Shown here piece after piece: positions 44,901 through 52,074 of a stretch of DNA of 64,000 bases. This stretch comes from Rugalucina vietnamica (taxonomy: Eukaryota > Mollusca > Bivalvia > Lucinida > Lucinidae): positions 46,053,383 through 46,117,382 of the forward strand of contig OZ024879.1 in the NCBI GenBank assembly GCA_964017185.1, read 5' to 3'. Under the pieces are notes generated by a model, which ran no database searches, was not told the DNA's origin, and saw nothing but the letters and a program-made list of their open reading frames with translations. Both the position numbers and the translations under genes were made by a program. Positions within the stretch are counted from its first letter, which is position 1. Each line of letters starts with the position of its first letter.

Positions 44901-47900
44901 CAAATAATTTCTTGGTCCGTAGCAGGTTTTCGATATGTTTCTTCTTTTCGACTTCAAGTAGCAGATCGCCCGATTTAAGCTTTTTGATACTCTTCGGTTG
45001 ACCTGCTAATGATACGATGCATTTCTCAATCACGAAAGGGGATAGATCTGAAACTTTTCTCGATGAGTCTGCCGACTGAACGACTAAGAAGCGCGGTACG
45101 TTTAAAGCTGATTGTGACGTTACTTGTGCAGTAGGCTGTCGAGAATCAGAATCCGAAGATCCATCTGACTCTTCAGACCTTTGGCGTTTGTTTGAGTTCT
45201 GTGACGATTGATTTTCTGGAACACCCATAATTAAATGGATTAATGATTCATCTCGAATGCTCTCCGCCCTCCTTGGAGCCCTACAAGGGAACACTTAAAA
45301 TGAGTGGCTTTCCTACTCAAAAGTGTTAGAGATACACAGAGATATACTCGCACAAGCTTGATGCCTACACGATTGACCCGTTGAGCCGCCGCCTTCTAGG
45401 AATGATAAAGACAGAAAAAAAGACATTGATGGGCATATGGTAGGTATCAGGGACGATACTAAAAAGACAAGAAGAGAAAGAAAAAGGTGTTCCTAGGGCT
45501 TGGCGCGACAAAGCCGATTGACCATACCCGAGCCCGCATGGCCTCCCGTCTAGTCGAAATCAAGGCCAAAGTGATGTGTTGCATGCCGACCATGTCCGTC
45601 AGCACAGCCGACACACTCAATCACCAGGATCCCTTCATCCAAACGACACGGGTCGCAGCTCACGGCAAACGAGCCGCTCCTCTATTCGACCGGGTCTTAC
45701 GGTTCCGCAAGAGGGGGGCGACCGGCCAATTCTAACCCGGGTCCGGCACGGGACCGTACTGGGGAAGAGGATGTCCCAATGGACCAGCAATTGGTGCAGT
45801 AAGTATTCATTATGTCCCCCAACCGAAGGGGAGGGGGACATATTGTTTTTGGTGCGGATCCCGTAGGCGTCGTTGGCTTCGTTAGCGTGAGGTTTTCTTG
45901 TGTGCAAGATGTCTCATGAACTCAACCATATTTGCTTGGATATAACATTGGGAAATGGCGAAGACTTGATTAGGTTTTGGTGACTTTGACCTAATTTTCA
46001 AGGTCACGACAGAGATAAATATTCCAAATTTGGATGGGGCCGAGTGGGGTGACATACATTTTCTTCTGAAAACTCCTAGTTAAAGTTTTATTGAAACCAT
46101 ATCTCCACTAATTGCTAGATTGAAAGGAATATTTTGTAAAAAAAAATAATAAAGTTAAGTTAAACTCCACCATAAATATGCTAGATTGATTTGGGATATG
46201 CCATTGGGGGTATTTTGGTTCTATCAAAGAGTAGGATTGTAGAGGAAACAGCTTATAACTGAGTCTATTCATAAACATACATATCAAAAGACAACCAAGT
46301 GTAATAGTAACAGATAGCAATGTTTTGATAGATTAGTCAGTTTATTGAATTCGCAAACAACCTGTCCATTTTTTTAAGAAATCTCGGAGATACATTTTTC
46401 CAGAAGTGTATTTTGGCATTTAGATTATTCAACATCACAGACGAAATAGATAAGCTGGGAGCAGAGTTATTAGGTGATGGCCCGCCGAAGTAAGTATCCT
46501 CAGTAGATGCATAGTTGAAACTGATCATACTTGAACATAAAGCAGTCAGGTATATAACTTTTACAAGTGAAAAAAGATTATTTAACTTAAATAATATGGT
46601 ATGTGTACTGAATACACAAATCTGTTTTACAATCATGTGCCAGTTTTATGTTAAATTCTAGAGTTCATTGTTGTTTAAGCAAAGCGACACAATTTTACTA
46701 TATTCAATACCGATAGTATATCACTTAAAAACATTAAAATATTTCTGATCAGTAGGTCTGATTGATTGATGAGATGATGAAATGGGCAAATAATTGAACA
46801 TTCTCTCTGAAATTCTCATTACAGTGGCCTCGACAACCACCAGAGTTCAGAGACAGAGGGAGGAGAGGGTGATGGCCCGCTGAAGTAAGTTTCCGTAGAT
46901 CTATGCATAGTTGAAACTGATCATACTTGGACATATAGCAGTCAGGGACATCACTTGTACAAGTGATATTGATTTATAACTAAATGATGTTGTATGTGTA
47001 CTGAATACACCCCCGTCTCCCTATGACCAAAGCGGTTGATGAGACGTTTAACACCAATCACTCTTTTACTCACTGAATACACAAATCTGTTTGTCAATCA
47101 TGTGCAAGTTATTAGTTTTAATTCTAGAGTTCATTGTTGTTTAAGCAAAGTGACACAATTTTACTTTATTCAATGCCGATTGTATATCACTTGAAAACAT
47201 TAAAATATTCCTTTTCAGTAGGTCTGATTGATTGATGAGATGATGAAATGGGCAAATAATTGAACATTCTCTCTGACATTCTCATTACAGTGGCCTCGAC
47301 AACCACCAGAGTACAGAGAAAGAGGGAGAAGAGGGTGATAGCCCGCTGAAATAAGTTTCCATAGATCTATGCATAGTTGAAACTGATCATACTTGAACAT
47401 ATAGCAGTCAGGGACATCACTTGTACAAGTGATAATGATTTATAACTAAATGATGTTGTATGTGTACTGAATACCCCCCCATCTCCCTATGACCAAAGCG
47501 GTTGGTGAGACGTTTAACACCAATCACTCTTTTACTCACTGGATACACAAATCTGTTTGTCAATCATGTGCCATTTATTAGTTTTTATTCTAGAGTTCAT
47601 TGTTGTTTAAGCAAAGTGTACTTCATTCAGTGCCGATAGTATATCACTTGAAAACATTAAAATATTCCTTTTCAGTAGGTCTGATTGATTGATGAGATGA
47701 TGAAATGGGCAAATAATTCAACATTCTCTCTGAAATTCTCATTACAGTGGCCTCGAAACGGATGACAACTAGGGAACTTGCTGAATCAGAACTCGCACCC
47801 AAAATGTTCTCTGGTGTTCACTTATGAAAAATGTTTTTTCTTACAAGTTCACACTTACCACCTGTTCTGCTTCTCACTTGAACACCCAGGTTTCTCTGCA

Positions 47901-48566
47901 CTAGAATTGCTATTTAATGAAACTCTTGATTCTTCTCTGCAGGAAATTCTTGTACATTGTCTCCATTATATTTTTCAGACTTGCAGCAGATGACTTCGTG
48001 GCGGTAACACTGAGTCAGGGCAGGAGAAAGAAAATCCTTCTAGCCAAGGTTAGTTAATAAGTTTTTATTCTTCATTATTCAGTTTAGCAGTTGGAAGACC
48101 AATGGCAAAAATATTTTAGACTTATGGACTGACATAGCTACATGTATTAATGAAGAGCCTTTAAACCAAGGTCCCGTCGGTGTATGACCATAAACTGTTG
48201 GCCAGATGTAAAGTTCTAACACATAAAAATGAAGTTTATTGAAACACTGCTTTGAAATTCATGGAATTGGAACTCACAATAAAAGACTGTTTTTTTATAT
48301 TTTAGGTTCTTCAGGTGGAAGTTGAGGGAGATGTAAAACTAGGGTTCCTGAGGCAGACAAGAACTCCTGGGGTTTACACTTGGCCACCAAATGATGATGT
48401 GTCCTGGCAGACCCTTGATGATATCAAGGCGATGATTGCTGCTCCCGTGTTACTGTCCGGGAGGGCACTGGAACTCAAATTTGACATCAGTGTAATAAAC
48501 ATGATAAATACACAAGTCATATTTGTCATGACAATGACCATGACGTTCTGTCATAGCCGACTTTGA
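38926..48566 (+). CDS. Host gene, 3' portion (multi-exon, product unknown)
   Basis: Exons by splice signals and phase: 38,926-38,966; 39,521-39,574; 39,884-39,904 joined to 45,769-45,798 around a LINE; a diverged exon ending 46,491; 46,825-46,884; 47,291-47,350; a non-productive copy from 47,748; 47,979-48,048; terminal 48,306-48,566. The first three join in one open frame (VSDAKFQELQTCQ, SLKTDDLNLNVLELDLS, ILRTGEEDVPMDQQLV). Later exons give an acidic Gly/Glu/Asp linker, then LAADDFVAVTLSQGRRKKILLAK and VYTWPPNDDVSW. The last resembles, from memory, a C-terminal module of uncharacterised invertebrate proteins (..YxWPxxxDxSW..). Function is unknown. The 5' exons are upstream or not recognisable. 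The join to the exon ending 46,491 does not keep phase with the preceding exon. Confidence 0.5.
39521..39574 (+). CDS. Host gene exon (54 nt)
   Basis: Acceptor GTCTCCCATTTTAG, donor CGGA|GTAAGTATC. Phase 2 in and out. Encodes SLKTDDLNLNVLELDLS. Confidence 0.55.
39891..39904 (+). repeat. 14-bp target-site duplication (LINE 3' side)
   Basis: CGTACTGGGGAAGA, identical to 45,755-45,768. Confidence 0.93.
40123..43836 (-). CDS. LINE ORF2: APE endonuclease, reverse transcriptase, RNase H
   Basis: A 1237-codon ORF. The endonuclease is N-terminal (IIQWNCRGIKPRYEEL, LQETFL, SVYIPH, LGDFNGHNLLWGS, SDHFPI). RT has NYRPIALTSCLCKTLER, VFFDLEKAYDTTWR, GVPQGSILSTTLFNIKIN and catalytic YVDD at residues 673-676 (41,809-41,820). 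RNase H begins near residue 970, with YTDGS (Asp977), AEAKAIDLAL, FSDSLSVLQAL and WVPSHVGIYGNEQVD. A C-terminal CxxC..H..C knuckle (CIGCDTQLTVKHFLLEC) closes it. The order EN-RT-RH-zinc is that of the I superfamily. The start ATG lies 57 bp after the ORF1 stop. It nicks the target and reverse-transcribes the element RNA. Confidence 0.93.
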   Translation of the reverse strand: MDKSKQRIIQWNCRGIKPRYEELLLLLSLLGPSVFCLQETFLKTDDNFTFKGFNVYNHIHCDCARASGGSSILVKSSLPQREIKLKTNLQAKAVSVTLDKEITFCSVYIPHSFELRSEHLNSLLKQLPSPFMILGDFNGHNLLWGSNDNDPRGELIEEFITQNDICLMNDKSKTYLDSGKGTFSSIDLSLFHPSLYLDYNWSVCEDQHGSDHFPIIIESIQNHDEDHNPKWKLNKANWDLFHTLCDESLTNTSLSESSDPIATFTSSLISISEKCIPKTSTNPKKSNPWYNDDCKEAIKQRKQTLSRFCKFPTNENLNTYRNSRAKARRTIKSAKRKSWRTYVSKLNYKTPTKKVWDMVRKISGKTKTATYQHLNTNFNNGSELASTKQDIADTLASQFCSNSSTSHYSKDFQKYKKEQEKIKLNFKSSNNEEYNTPFNLDELKDAISKAHDTATGPDEVHYQMLKHLPPSSLQALLEIFNDMWETGKFPESWELATVIPVPKPGKDHTEPNNYRPIALTSCLCKTLERMINVRLVWYLESNNLISPVQPGFRSERCTNDNLVRLETFIRDAFVAKEHVVAVFFDLEKAYDTTWRYGILRDLHDLGIRGRLATFIESFLADRWIQVRVGSTLSEQFDQAQGVPQGSILSTTLFNIKINSIMDCLDPKTDGSLYVDDFCMCYRSKSMRTIERHLQQCINRIEKWASHNGFKFSKSKTQCVHFCQLRKVHDDPELYLYGSLIPVVEDFKFLGVLFDRKLSFIPHIKYLKAKCLKALNLLKVLSHTDWGADRTVLLQLYRSIIRSKLDYGSIVYGSARKSYLSMLDTVHHQGLRLALGAFRTSPVESLYVEAEEPSLYLRREKLTLQYAIRLAANPSNPAHKVTFPPYISDELLQRYESKPNAIRSFGLRVAPLLTSAKIKQDKIEKHSVSEIPPWCIRKPTVNLTLHRGKKSESNPHFLKENFHQLQSQFSDYHFIYTDGSKEDNKVGCATYSKDACKTLRLPDGSSIFTAEAKAIDLALDFINDCNSYNKFVIFSDSLSVLQALNHTMSKNQQIQNILLKHHSISEFKTIVYCWVPSHVGIYGNEQVDKKAKESLSLEQTDFKIPFINFKPFINEYVFNEWQSIWSRADDNKLKEIEPHVKRPRLIHKLSRREEIVLTRLRIGHTRLTHSYLLKREDKPQCIGCDTQLTVKHFLLECIDFIDVRRSCFQSNSLKDLFKNVSVERILSFLKRTNLLNKI
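43894..45294 (-). CDS. LINE ORF1: RNA-binding protein with CCHC zinc knuckles
   Basis: 466 codons. An acidic/basic N-terminus (KRQRSEESDGSSDSD) leads to an RRM-like region at about 66-220 (FLVVQSADSSRKVSDLSPFVIEK ... YVLTFNTPIMPKKI). Three Cys-rich knuckles follow, starting at C224 (CYHCQVFGHHESRC), C243 and C264 (CVNCSGPHPTFSRDC). A Pro/Gly-rich tail with repeated GGKPP units lies at about 365-410. The first ATG gives 22 extra residues before MGVPENQSS (Met23, 45,228); either start is possible. ORF1 coats element RNA in the ribonucleoprotein. Confidence 0.9.
   Translation of the reverse strand: MFPCRAPRRAESIRDESLIHLIMGVPENQSSQNSNKRQRSEESDGSSDSDSRQPTAQVTSQSALNVPRFLVVQSADSSRKVSDLSPFVIEKCIVSLAGQPKSIKKLKSGDLLLEVEKKKHIENLLRTKKLFDLDVNISLHKTLNCSKGVIRCEDLGPCTDVEILDHLRSQGVQDIRNIQVRRNGVLKRTSTYVLTFNTPIMPKKIKAAYISVNVEVYVPNPLRCYHCQVFGHHESRCNRQKLCANCGEDKHCSDDRNCDKTAKCVNCSGPHPTFSRDCPTWHKEKEILKIKYTRNLSFFEARKIVEQQSSTASRNYASIIRSAGTQVKLVDAMTQTDETYDVQIKTHQNPGGDAPSGTNQTAGGKASPAQAGGKPPPVQNPPSNKTAGGKPPTGGKPPTAGGKPPAPPKPLSPKDRRKLLSERVPKGADDPVRTDNYYDCLEETSMEADVTPPSPRKVHLQRIPNT
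45755..45768 (+). repeat. 14-bp target-site duplication (LINE 5' side)
   Basis: CGTACTGGGGAAGA, identical to 39,891-39,904. Confidence 0.93.
45799..46430 (+). other. Intron with a short hairpin repeat
   Basis: ATGTCCCCCAACC..GGGGAGGGGGACAT at about 45,809-45,839 forms a hairpin. This and the following ~200 bp resemble a dispersed mollusc repeat I recall but cannot name. No exon is supported between 45,799 and about 46,440. Confidence 0.4.
46443..46491 (+). CDS. Diverged duplicated exon (uncertain acceptor)
   Basis: It ends GATGGCCCGCCGAA|GTAAGTATC, homologous to the next two exons, but its 5' part differs. The acceptor AACATCACAG at 46,442 gives 49 nt (phase 1 in), which does not fit the upstream exon. 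Alternatively it is a decayed copy. Confidence 0.35.
46825..46884 (+). CDS. Host gene duplicated exon, unit 1 (60 nt)
   Basis: Acceptor ATTCTCATTACAG, donor CTGAA|GTAAGT. Phase 2 in and out. Encodes GLDNHQSSETEGGEGDGPL, an acidic low-complexity linker. Confidence 0.6.
47012..47072 (+). mobile_element. 61-bp SINE-tail insertion with 11-bp duplication
   Basis: The insert CCCGTCTCCCTATGACCAAA through GTTTAACACCAATCACTC is bracketed by ACTGAATACAC on both sides. The older partial unit (46,595-46,620) has one uninterrupted ACTGAATACAC. The insert is also in the next unit (near 47,478), so it predates that duplication. Confidence 0.6.
47291..47350 (+). CDS. Host gene duplicated exon, unit 2 (60 nt), donor mutated
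   Basis: Encodes GLDNHQSTEKEGEEGDSPL. The acceptor is intact, but the donor reads CTGAA|ATAAGT: the invariant G is A at 47,351. This copy probably cannot be spliced normally. Confidence 0.5.
47748..47772 (+). pseudogene. Third exon copy, truncated with stop
   Basis: After ATTCTCATTACAG the sequence starts TGGCCTCGA like the other copies, then diverges. In phase 2 it reaches TAG at 47,770-47,772. Confidence 0.45.
47979..48048 (+). CDS. Host gene exon (70 nt)
   Basis: Acceptor ATATTTTTCAG, donor CCAAG|GTTAGT. Phase 2 in, 0 out. Encodes LAADDFVAVTLSQGRRKKILLAK. Confidence 0.6.
48306..48566 (+). CDS. Host gene terminal exon
   Basis: Acceptor TTTATATTTTAG. Open to TGA at 48,564-48,566. Encodes VLQVEVEGDVKLGFLRQTRTPGVYTWPPNDDVSWQTLDDI and ALELKFDIS, then a Met/Thr-rich tail that may be read-through into former intron. 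A donor-like GTGTAATA after GACATCA is possible. Confidence 0.55.
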   Translation, partial: VLQVEVEGDVKLGFLRQTRTPGVYTWPPNDDVSWQTLDDIKAMIAAPVLLSGRALELKFDISVINMINTQVIFVMTMTMTFCHSRL

Positions 48567-48740
48567 TATGAAAAAAAAAAACGGGTCAAAACACAAGTAA
48601 TATTATTTTTAGCTTTGTTTAACTTGAGTTTTCTCTGAATCTCAGTATACTACCTCAAACATTTTATTTTATACACTATTTTTATAGTTGTTTTAGGATC
48701 ATCTTTTGTGCTGTGTCGTGAGAACACAATCATTCATTTA

Positions 48741-48846
48741 TGAACCGCATCATGAGAAAACAGGATTTTGGCATATGCAAAAAACAAAGCAGCAGACCAG
48801 CTACGCACTAACTGAGCAGCTGATCAGCTGTTTAGTTTTTGCTCTA
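48741..48846. mobile_element. Hairpin MITE fragment
   Basis: Starts GAACCGCATCATGAGAAAAC, then AGGATTTTGGCATATGCAAA and AACAAAGCAGCAGACCAGCT..GAGCAGCTGATCAGCTG. Same family as 3274-3502; the right end is missing. Confidence 0.5.
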
Positions 48847-48893
48847 TTGTTAAATAACTCCCTCTACTCCCTAAACAGGAAAACAGAAGCCTG

Positions 48894-49027
48894 TAGGTGG
48901 AAGTTGAGGGAGATGTAAATCTAAGGTTCCTGAGGAAGACAAGAACTCCTGGGGTTTACTCTTGGCTACCAAATGATGATGTGTCCTGGCAGCCCCTTGA
49001 TGATATCAAGGCGAAGATTGCTGCAGT
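48894..49027 (+). pseudogene. Duplicate of the host terminal exon (truncated)
   Basis: Begins after CCTGTAG with GTGGAAGTTGAGGGAGATGT. It is nearly identical to 48,315-48,448 and keeps the VYSWLPNDDVSWQPLDDI motif, then diverges at ATTGCTGCAGTGAG. It is either an alternative last exon or a dead duplicate. Confidence 0.5.
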
Positions 49028-49331
49028 GAGATATTGTTTTGTTTAAAATGTCTGAGTTACCCTTCTGGTCAAAAGACCGGTATTTCGCATAGGAAACTAC
49101 TGACAAACATCTTCCAAAAGGCATATATTTTTCAACATAGCGGCCTGTTTACAATATCTGACCTTTACCCACGTGAATAGAAAACGCTGAATGGTTGGTC
49201 TGTTGAGCAATCCGAGTTGCTTAACGTCGCTCAATGATTGGCCTGTTAAGGAAAGACTCTGCTTAAGGGCGCTCAACCATTGGTCCGTTGAGCATCTTAT
49301 ATGTACTTGGATGGGTAAGTGCCTGGGAGTA

Positions 49332-49704
49332 CCGGGTGCTGTAGACTTTTTCTTTCTTTTCCTCATATGTATTTTATTATTCAATTAATAGTATTTATTT
49401 ATTGTTATTTTATAAATTCATTGATTTATTTATTAATTAATTAATTTATTTAGTTAGTTGTTTATTAATATATTTTTTTGCACATTGCTACCAGGTACAA
49501 TTTTACTTTCAAAATGAACACGGACTCTCCTCAGATTGAAAATTTGCTTATTATTTGCTAATTATGTGAAAAGGCATTACTCTGTCCTGTGACATTGCCA
49601 AACGCCGTTTCTCACAGTAGGTAAAGCATGTGGCCAAACCTATGGTTAACCGTGTTTACAATGGGAAATATTCTAGACGTTTATAAACCGCTGACTCGTC
49701 AGGC
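49332..49704 (+). mobile_element. U1-leader LINE, 5' leader fragment
   Basis: Starts ACCGGGTGCTGTAGACTTTT and follows the leader of copies 1 and 2 (..TTTGCTTATTATTTGCT.., ..CATTGCCAAACGCCGTT..). It breaks off at about 49,704, where a fragment of the I/Nimb-like LINE begins. Confidence 0.65.
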
Positions 49705-50251
49705 ATTTGGCGTTTGTTTGAGTCTGTGACGATTGATTATCTGAAACACCCATAATTTAATGGATATATGATTCGTCTCGAATGCTCTCCGCCCTCCTTG
49801 GAGCCCTACAAGGGAACACTTAAAATGAGTGGCTTTCCTACCCAAAAGTGTTAGAGATAGAGATATACTCACACAAGCTTAATGTCTACACGATTGACCC
49901 GTTGAGCCTTCTAGGAATGATAAAGACAGAAAAGAAAGACGTTTATGGGCATATGGTAGGTATCAGGGACGATACTTAAAGACAAGAAGAGAAAGTAAAA
50001 GGTGTTCCTAGGGCTTGGGGCGACAAAGCCGATTGACCATACCCGAGCCCGCATGGCATCCCGTCTAGCCGAAATCAGGGCCAAAGTGATGTGTTGCATG
50101 CCGACCATGTCTGTCAGCACAGCTGACACACTCAATCACCATGATCCATTCATCCAAACGACACGGGTCGCAGCTCACGGCAAACGAGCCGCTCCTCTAT
50201 TCGACTGGGTCTTACGGTTCCGCAAGAGAGGGTCCGGCACGGGAACTGATC
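49705..50251 (-). mobile_element. 5'-end fragment of the I/Nimb-like LINE
   Basis: Collinear with 45,181-45,740 (~95% by eye): the 5' UTR and roughly the first 35-40 codons of ORF1. It has no ORF2 or 3' end. Retention of a 5' end alone is unusual for a LINE and suggests recombination. Confidence 0.75.
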
Positions 50252-50380
50252 AAAAATAAATTCAGTCAAAACAGAATGCCGGACTTGGAACGTTTAGTGG
50301 ACTTTGATTTTCGATTTATGGTTTTGTTTATGATTGATATGGCGATGACGACCTGCAACCGTTAATGGGCTTTGCATTTA

Positions 50381-50400
50381 CCCCCCCCCCCCCCCCCCCC
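50381..50400 (+). repeat. C20 homopolymer
   Basis: Twenty consecutive C. The length may be a sequencing or assembly uncertainty. Confidence 0.9.
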
Positions 50401-50559
50401 GACAATGTACTTTTATATAACTGCCTGTTCTCTTATCATTCAAATGTGTACACATTTGTTATTTTCCACAACTATACTATCACATATATTTGAATTCATA
50501 TCACCTCATGTACATAGCCACGTTTTTTTTTCACTGATTTTATACTTAAAAACAAAAGC

Positions 50560-50617
50560 ATACTTACCTGGTACAGGAGATACCGTGATCAAGGCGGTTC
50601 TCCTCGGTCAAGTATCG
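50560..50617 (+). ncRNA. U1 snRNA 5'-domain segment (copy 4)
   Basis: ATACTTACCTGG through GTATCG, the same as copy 1 throughout by eye. It is followed by CTGTCATTTTTGATAG, where ATTTTTG would match an Sm-site core. The upstream GTAAGC donor is absent here. Confidence 0.8.
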
Positions 50618-51297
50618 ACCTTCTGTCATTTTTGATAGATTTTTTTCTTAACCTTGTGTTAGTTTATGTCCTAACCTTTGAGTTAGTCTATTTCAGTTAT
50701 GGAGTTCTTCTATGATGGTGACGAGTCGTCCTTCATTAATGCCGAGAGAATGAAGCGAACACTGAAGTTTGTGCCTAGCACCCGTCAGTCTACCACGTCA
50801 GCTGGAGAATTATTGCTTGCTTTACATGCTGCGGGGATCCAGCCTGATGAAATATAAGGCGTCTACAAGGTAGGACATTCTGATTCCTCCTTATCAGTCA
50901 TGTTCAGTTTCACAGATATCGCTGAATAAATGAGTTCAACAAACTTTCGACATAATGAAACTAGATCAACAAATAGTGACCATAAGAGTGCACTGGCTGC
51001 CTCTTTTTTATGACTCATTAATATTGAATGAAGTCCTTGCTAAGTTTTGGCAAAGTGATTGAAGCAAAATTATTAAAAACAGCACATGCTGACTCTGTTG
51101 CATTCGACGGTGTTCGAGAAGTACGTCTCAAAACCGATGAAATCATGAAACACCATATTCCACATGTAGTTCACTTTAGGTCGGGCCAAACCATACTTCT
51201 AACAATGTTTGTACGGTCCCAGTCTTGTTTGAAATGTAAGAGTACGGGACATATTAGGAGCAAGTGCCCTAAAACAAGAGGGGCTGGGAAACTGTAG

Positions 51298-52071
51298 TCC
51301 CTGCACCTCCTGCCTCGAGTGAGGCCCTGACACCGTCGGCCCTTGTCGACCCTCCGGAGAACTCCTCCCTGCTCTATCACAATATGGACTGGGACCTCAA
51401 GAAATAGAGAGTATCTATAAGATCAGTGCCTTAGATAATTCATATTCAATTCAACTTTAGTTTTCTGATACGGTTGAAAAGGTGGCCGCCCTCAAGTGTG
51501 TCACAGCGGAAAACACCAAATTCGAGAAAATGAAGCTAGATGAGCAAATGGTCAGCTTGAGTGTTCACTGGCTGCCTTTATATTACGACAACCTTTTGCT
51601 ACATGAAACTTTAGATAGCTTTGGGAAGGTCATGTCGGTGACATCTTTGAGGACTGCGCACGTGGAATGTGTCGCCCTGGATGGTGTGAGGGAGGTTCGC
51701 CTGAAGACAGATGAGTAACACAAACAGCGTAGATATTTTGTCTAACGTTTTAGTTTATGTTTATTAACGGAGAGAGGCTTGAGAGGACCTTGAAGTTTGT
51801 TCCTACTAATCGGACCACCAGCTGGGGAATCTCCGCTGGGGAATTACTCAATGTGTTGGCAGCATACGTCGGCCCCGAGGATGTTGAAGGGGTTTACAAG
51901 GTTAGTCAAATAGACTCTACCTACTCAATTCAATGCAAATGTCGTGACATCATGGACAAAGTTTCTGCTTTGAAAAAGCTCACAGTTGCAAACAGAGAAT
52001 TCGAAGTTTTAAGATTGAATGAACAAATGGTGACCGTCAGAGTGCACTGGTGGCCTTATACGTTAATTTAA
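51298..52071 (+). pseudogene. Two further ORF1 fragments of the U1-leader LINE
   Basis: 51,380-51,718 holds the middle (IESIYKISALDNSYSIQ, VAALKCVTAENTKFEKMKLDEQMVSLSVHWLPLYYDN and TSLRTAHVECVALDGVREVRLKTDE). 51,757-52,071 restarts at the N-terminus (FINGERLERTLKFVPT, ISAGELLNVLAAYVGPEDVEGVYKVS and MVTVRVHW). All are plus strand, making a patchwork with copy 4. Confidence 0.6.
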
Positions 52072-52074
52072 CGT

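Larger units (their letters stand above)
39905..45754 (-). mobile_element. Intact full-length I/Nimb-like LINE
   Basis: A 5.85-kb element on the minus strand with exact 14-bp target duplications, a ~460-bp 5' UTR, ORF1 and ORF2 both open, a short 3' UTR, and a (TCAA)n tail at 39,905-39,926. I-group elements typically end in simple repeats and not in poly(A). RNase H in ORF2 and CCHC fingers in ORF1 agree. Intactness and perfect duplications indicate a young insertion. Confidence 0.9.
39884..45798 (+). pseudogene. Host gene exon (51 nt) split by a LINE
   Basis: The left part 39,884-39,904 follows TGAATTACAG. The right part 45,769-45,798 precedes GTAAGTATTC. The LINE body 39,905-45,754 plus one copy of its 14-bp target duplication lie between. 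Without the LINE the exon is 51 nt, phase 2 in and out, encoding an acidic stretch ending GEEDVPMDQQLV. Because it is symmetric, skipping would keep the frame. With the LINE present this exon cannot be used intact. Confidence 0.6.
46752..47757 (+). repeat. Tandem duplication with 466-bp period carrying an exon
   Basis: AGTAGGTCTGATTGATTGATGAGATGATG occurs at period 466 near 46,753, 47,219 and 47,685. Two full units and parts of a preceding and a following unit are present (homology starts about 46,475 and stops about 47,757). Each full unit has intron sequence and one 60-nt exon. Confidence 0.85.
50252..51297 (+). pseudogene. U1-leader LINE: spacer, U1 segment and ORF1 (copy 4)
   Basis: 50,252-50,550 resembles the ORF1-ORF2 spacer (GGCGATGACGACCTGCAACC). 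The U1 segment is at 50,560-50,617, TTTCAG ends at 50,696 and ATG is at 50,699. ORF1 reads MEFFYDGDESSFINAERMKRTLKFVPS and SAGELLLALHAAGIQPDE, then a stop, then RVHWLPLFYDS-like pieces in shifted frames, KLLKTAHADSVAFDGVREVRLKTDEI and CLKCKSTGHIRSKCP. It is broken in at least three places. Confidence 0.65.

Noticed and set aside
50381-50400. C20 tract as a G-quadruplex regulatory element
   Set aside because: A pure homopolymer of uncertain length; sequencing or assembly slippage is as likely, and nothing else in the context supports function.
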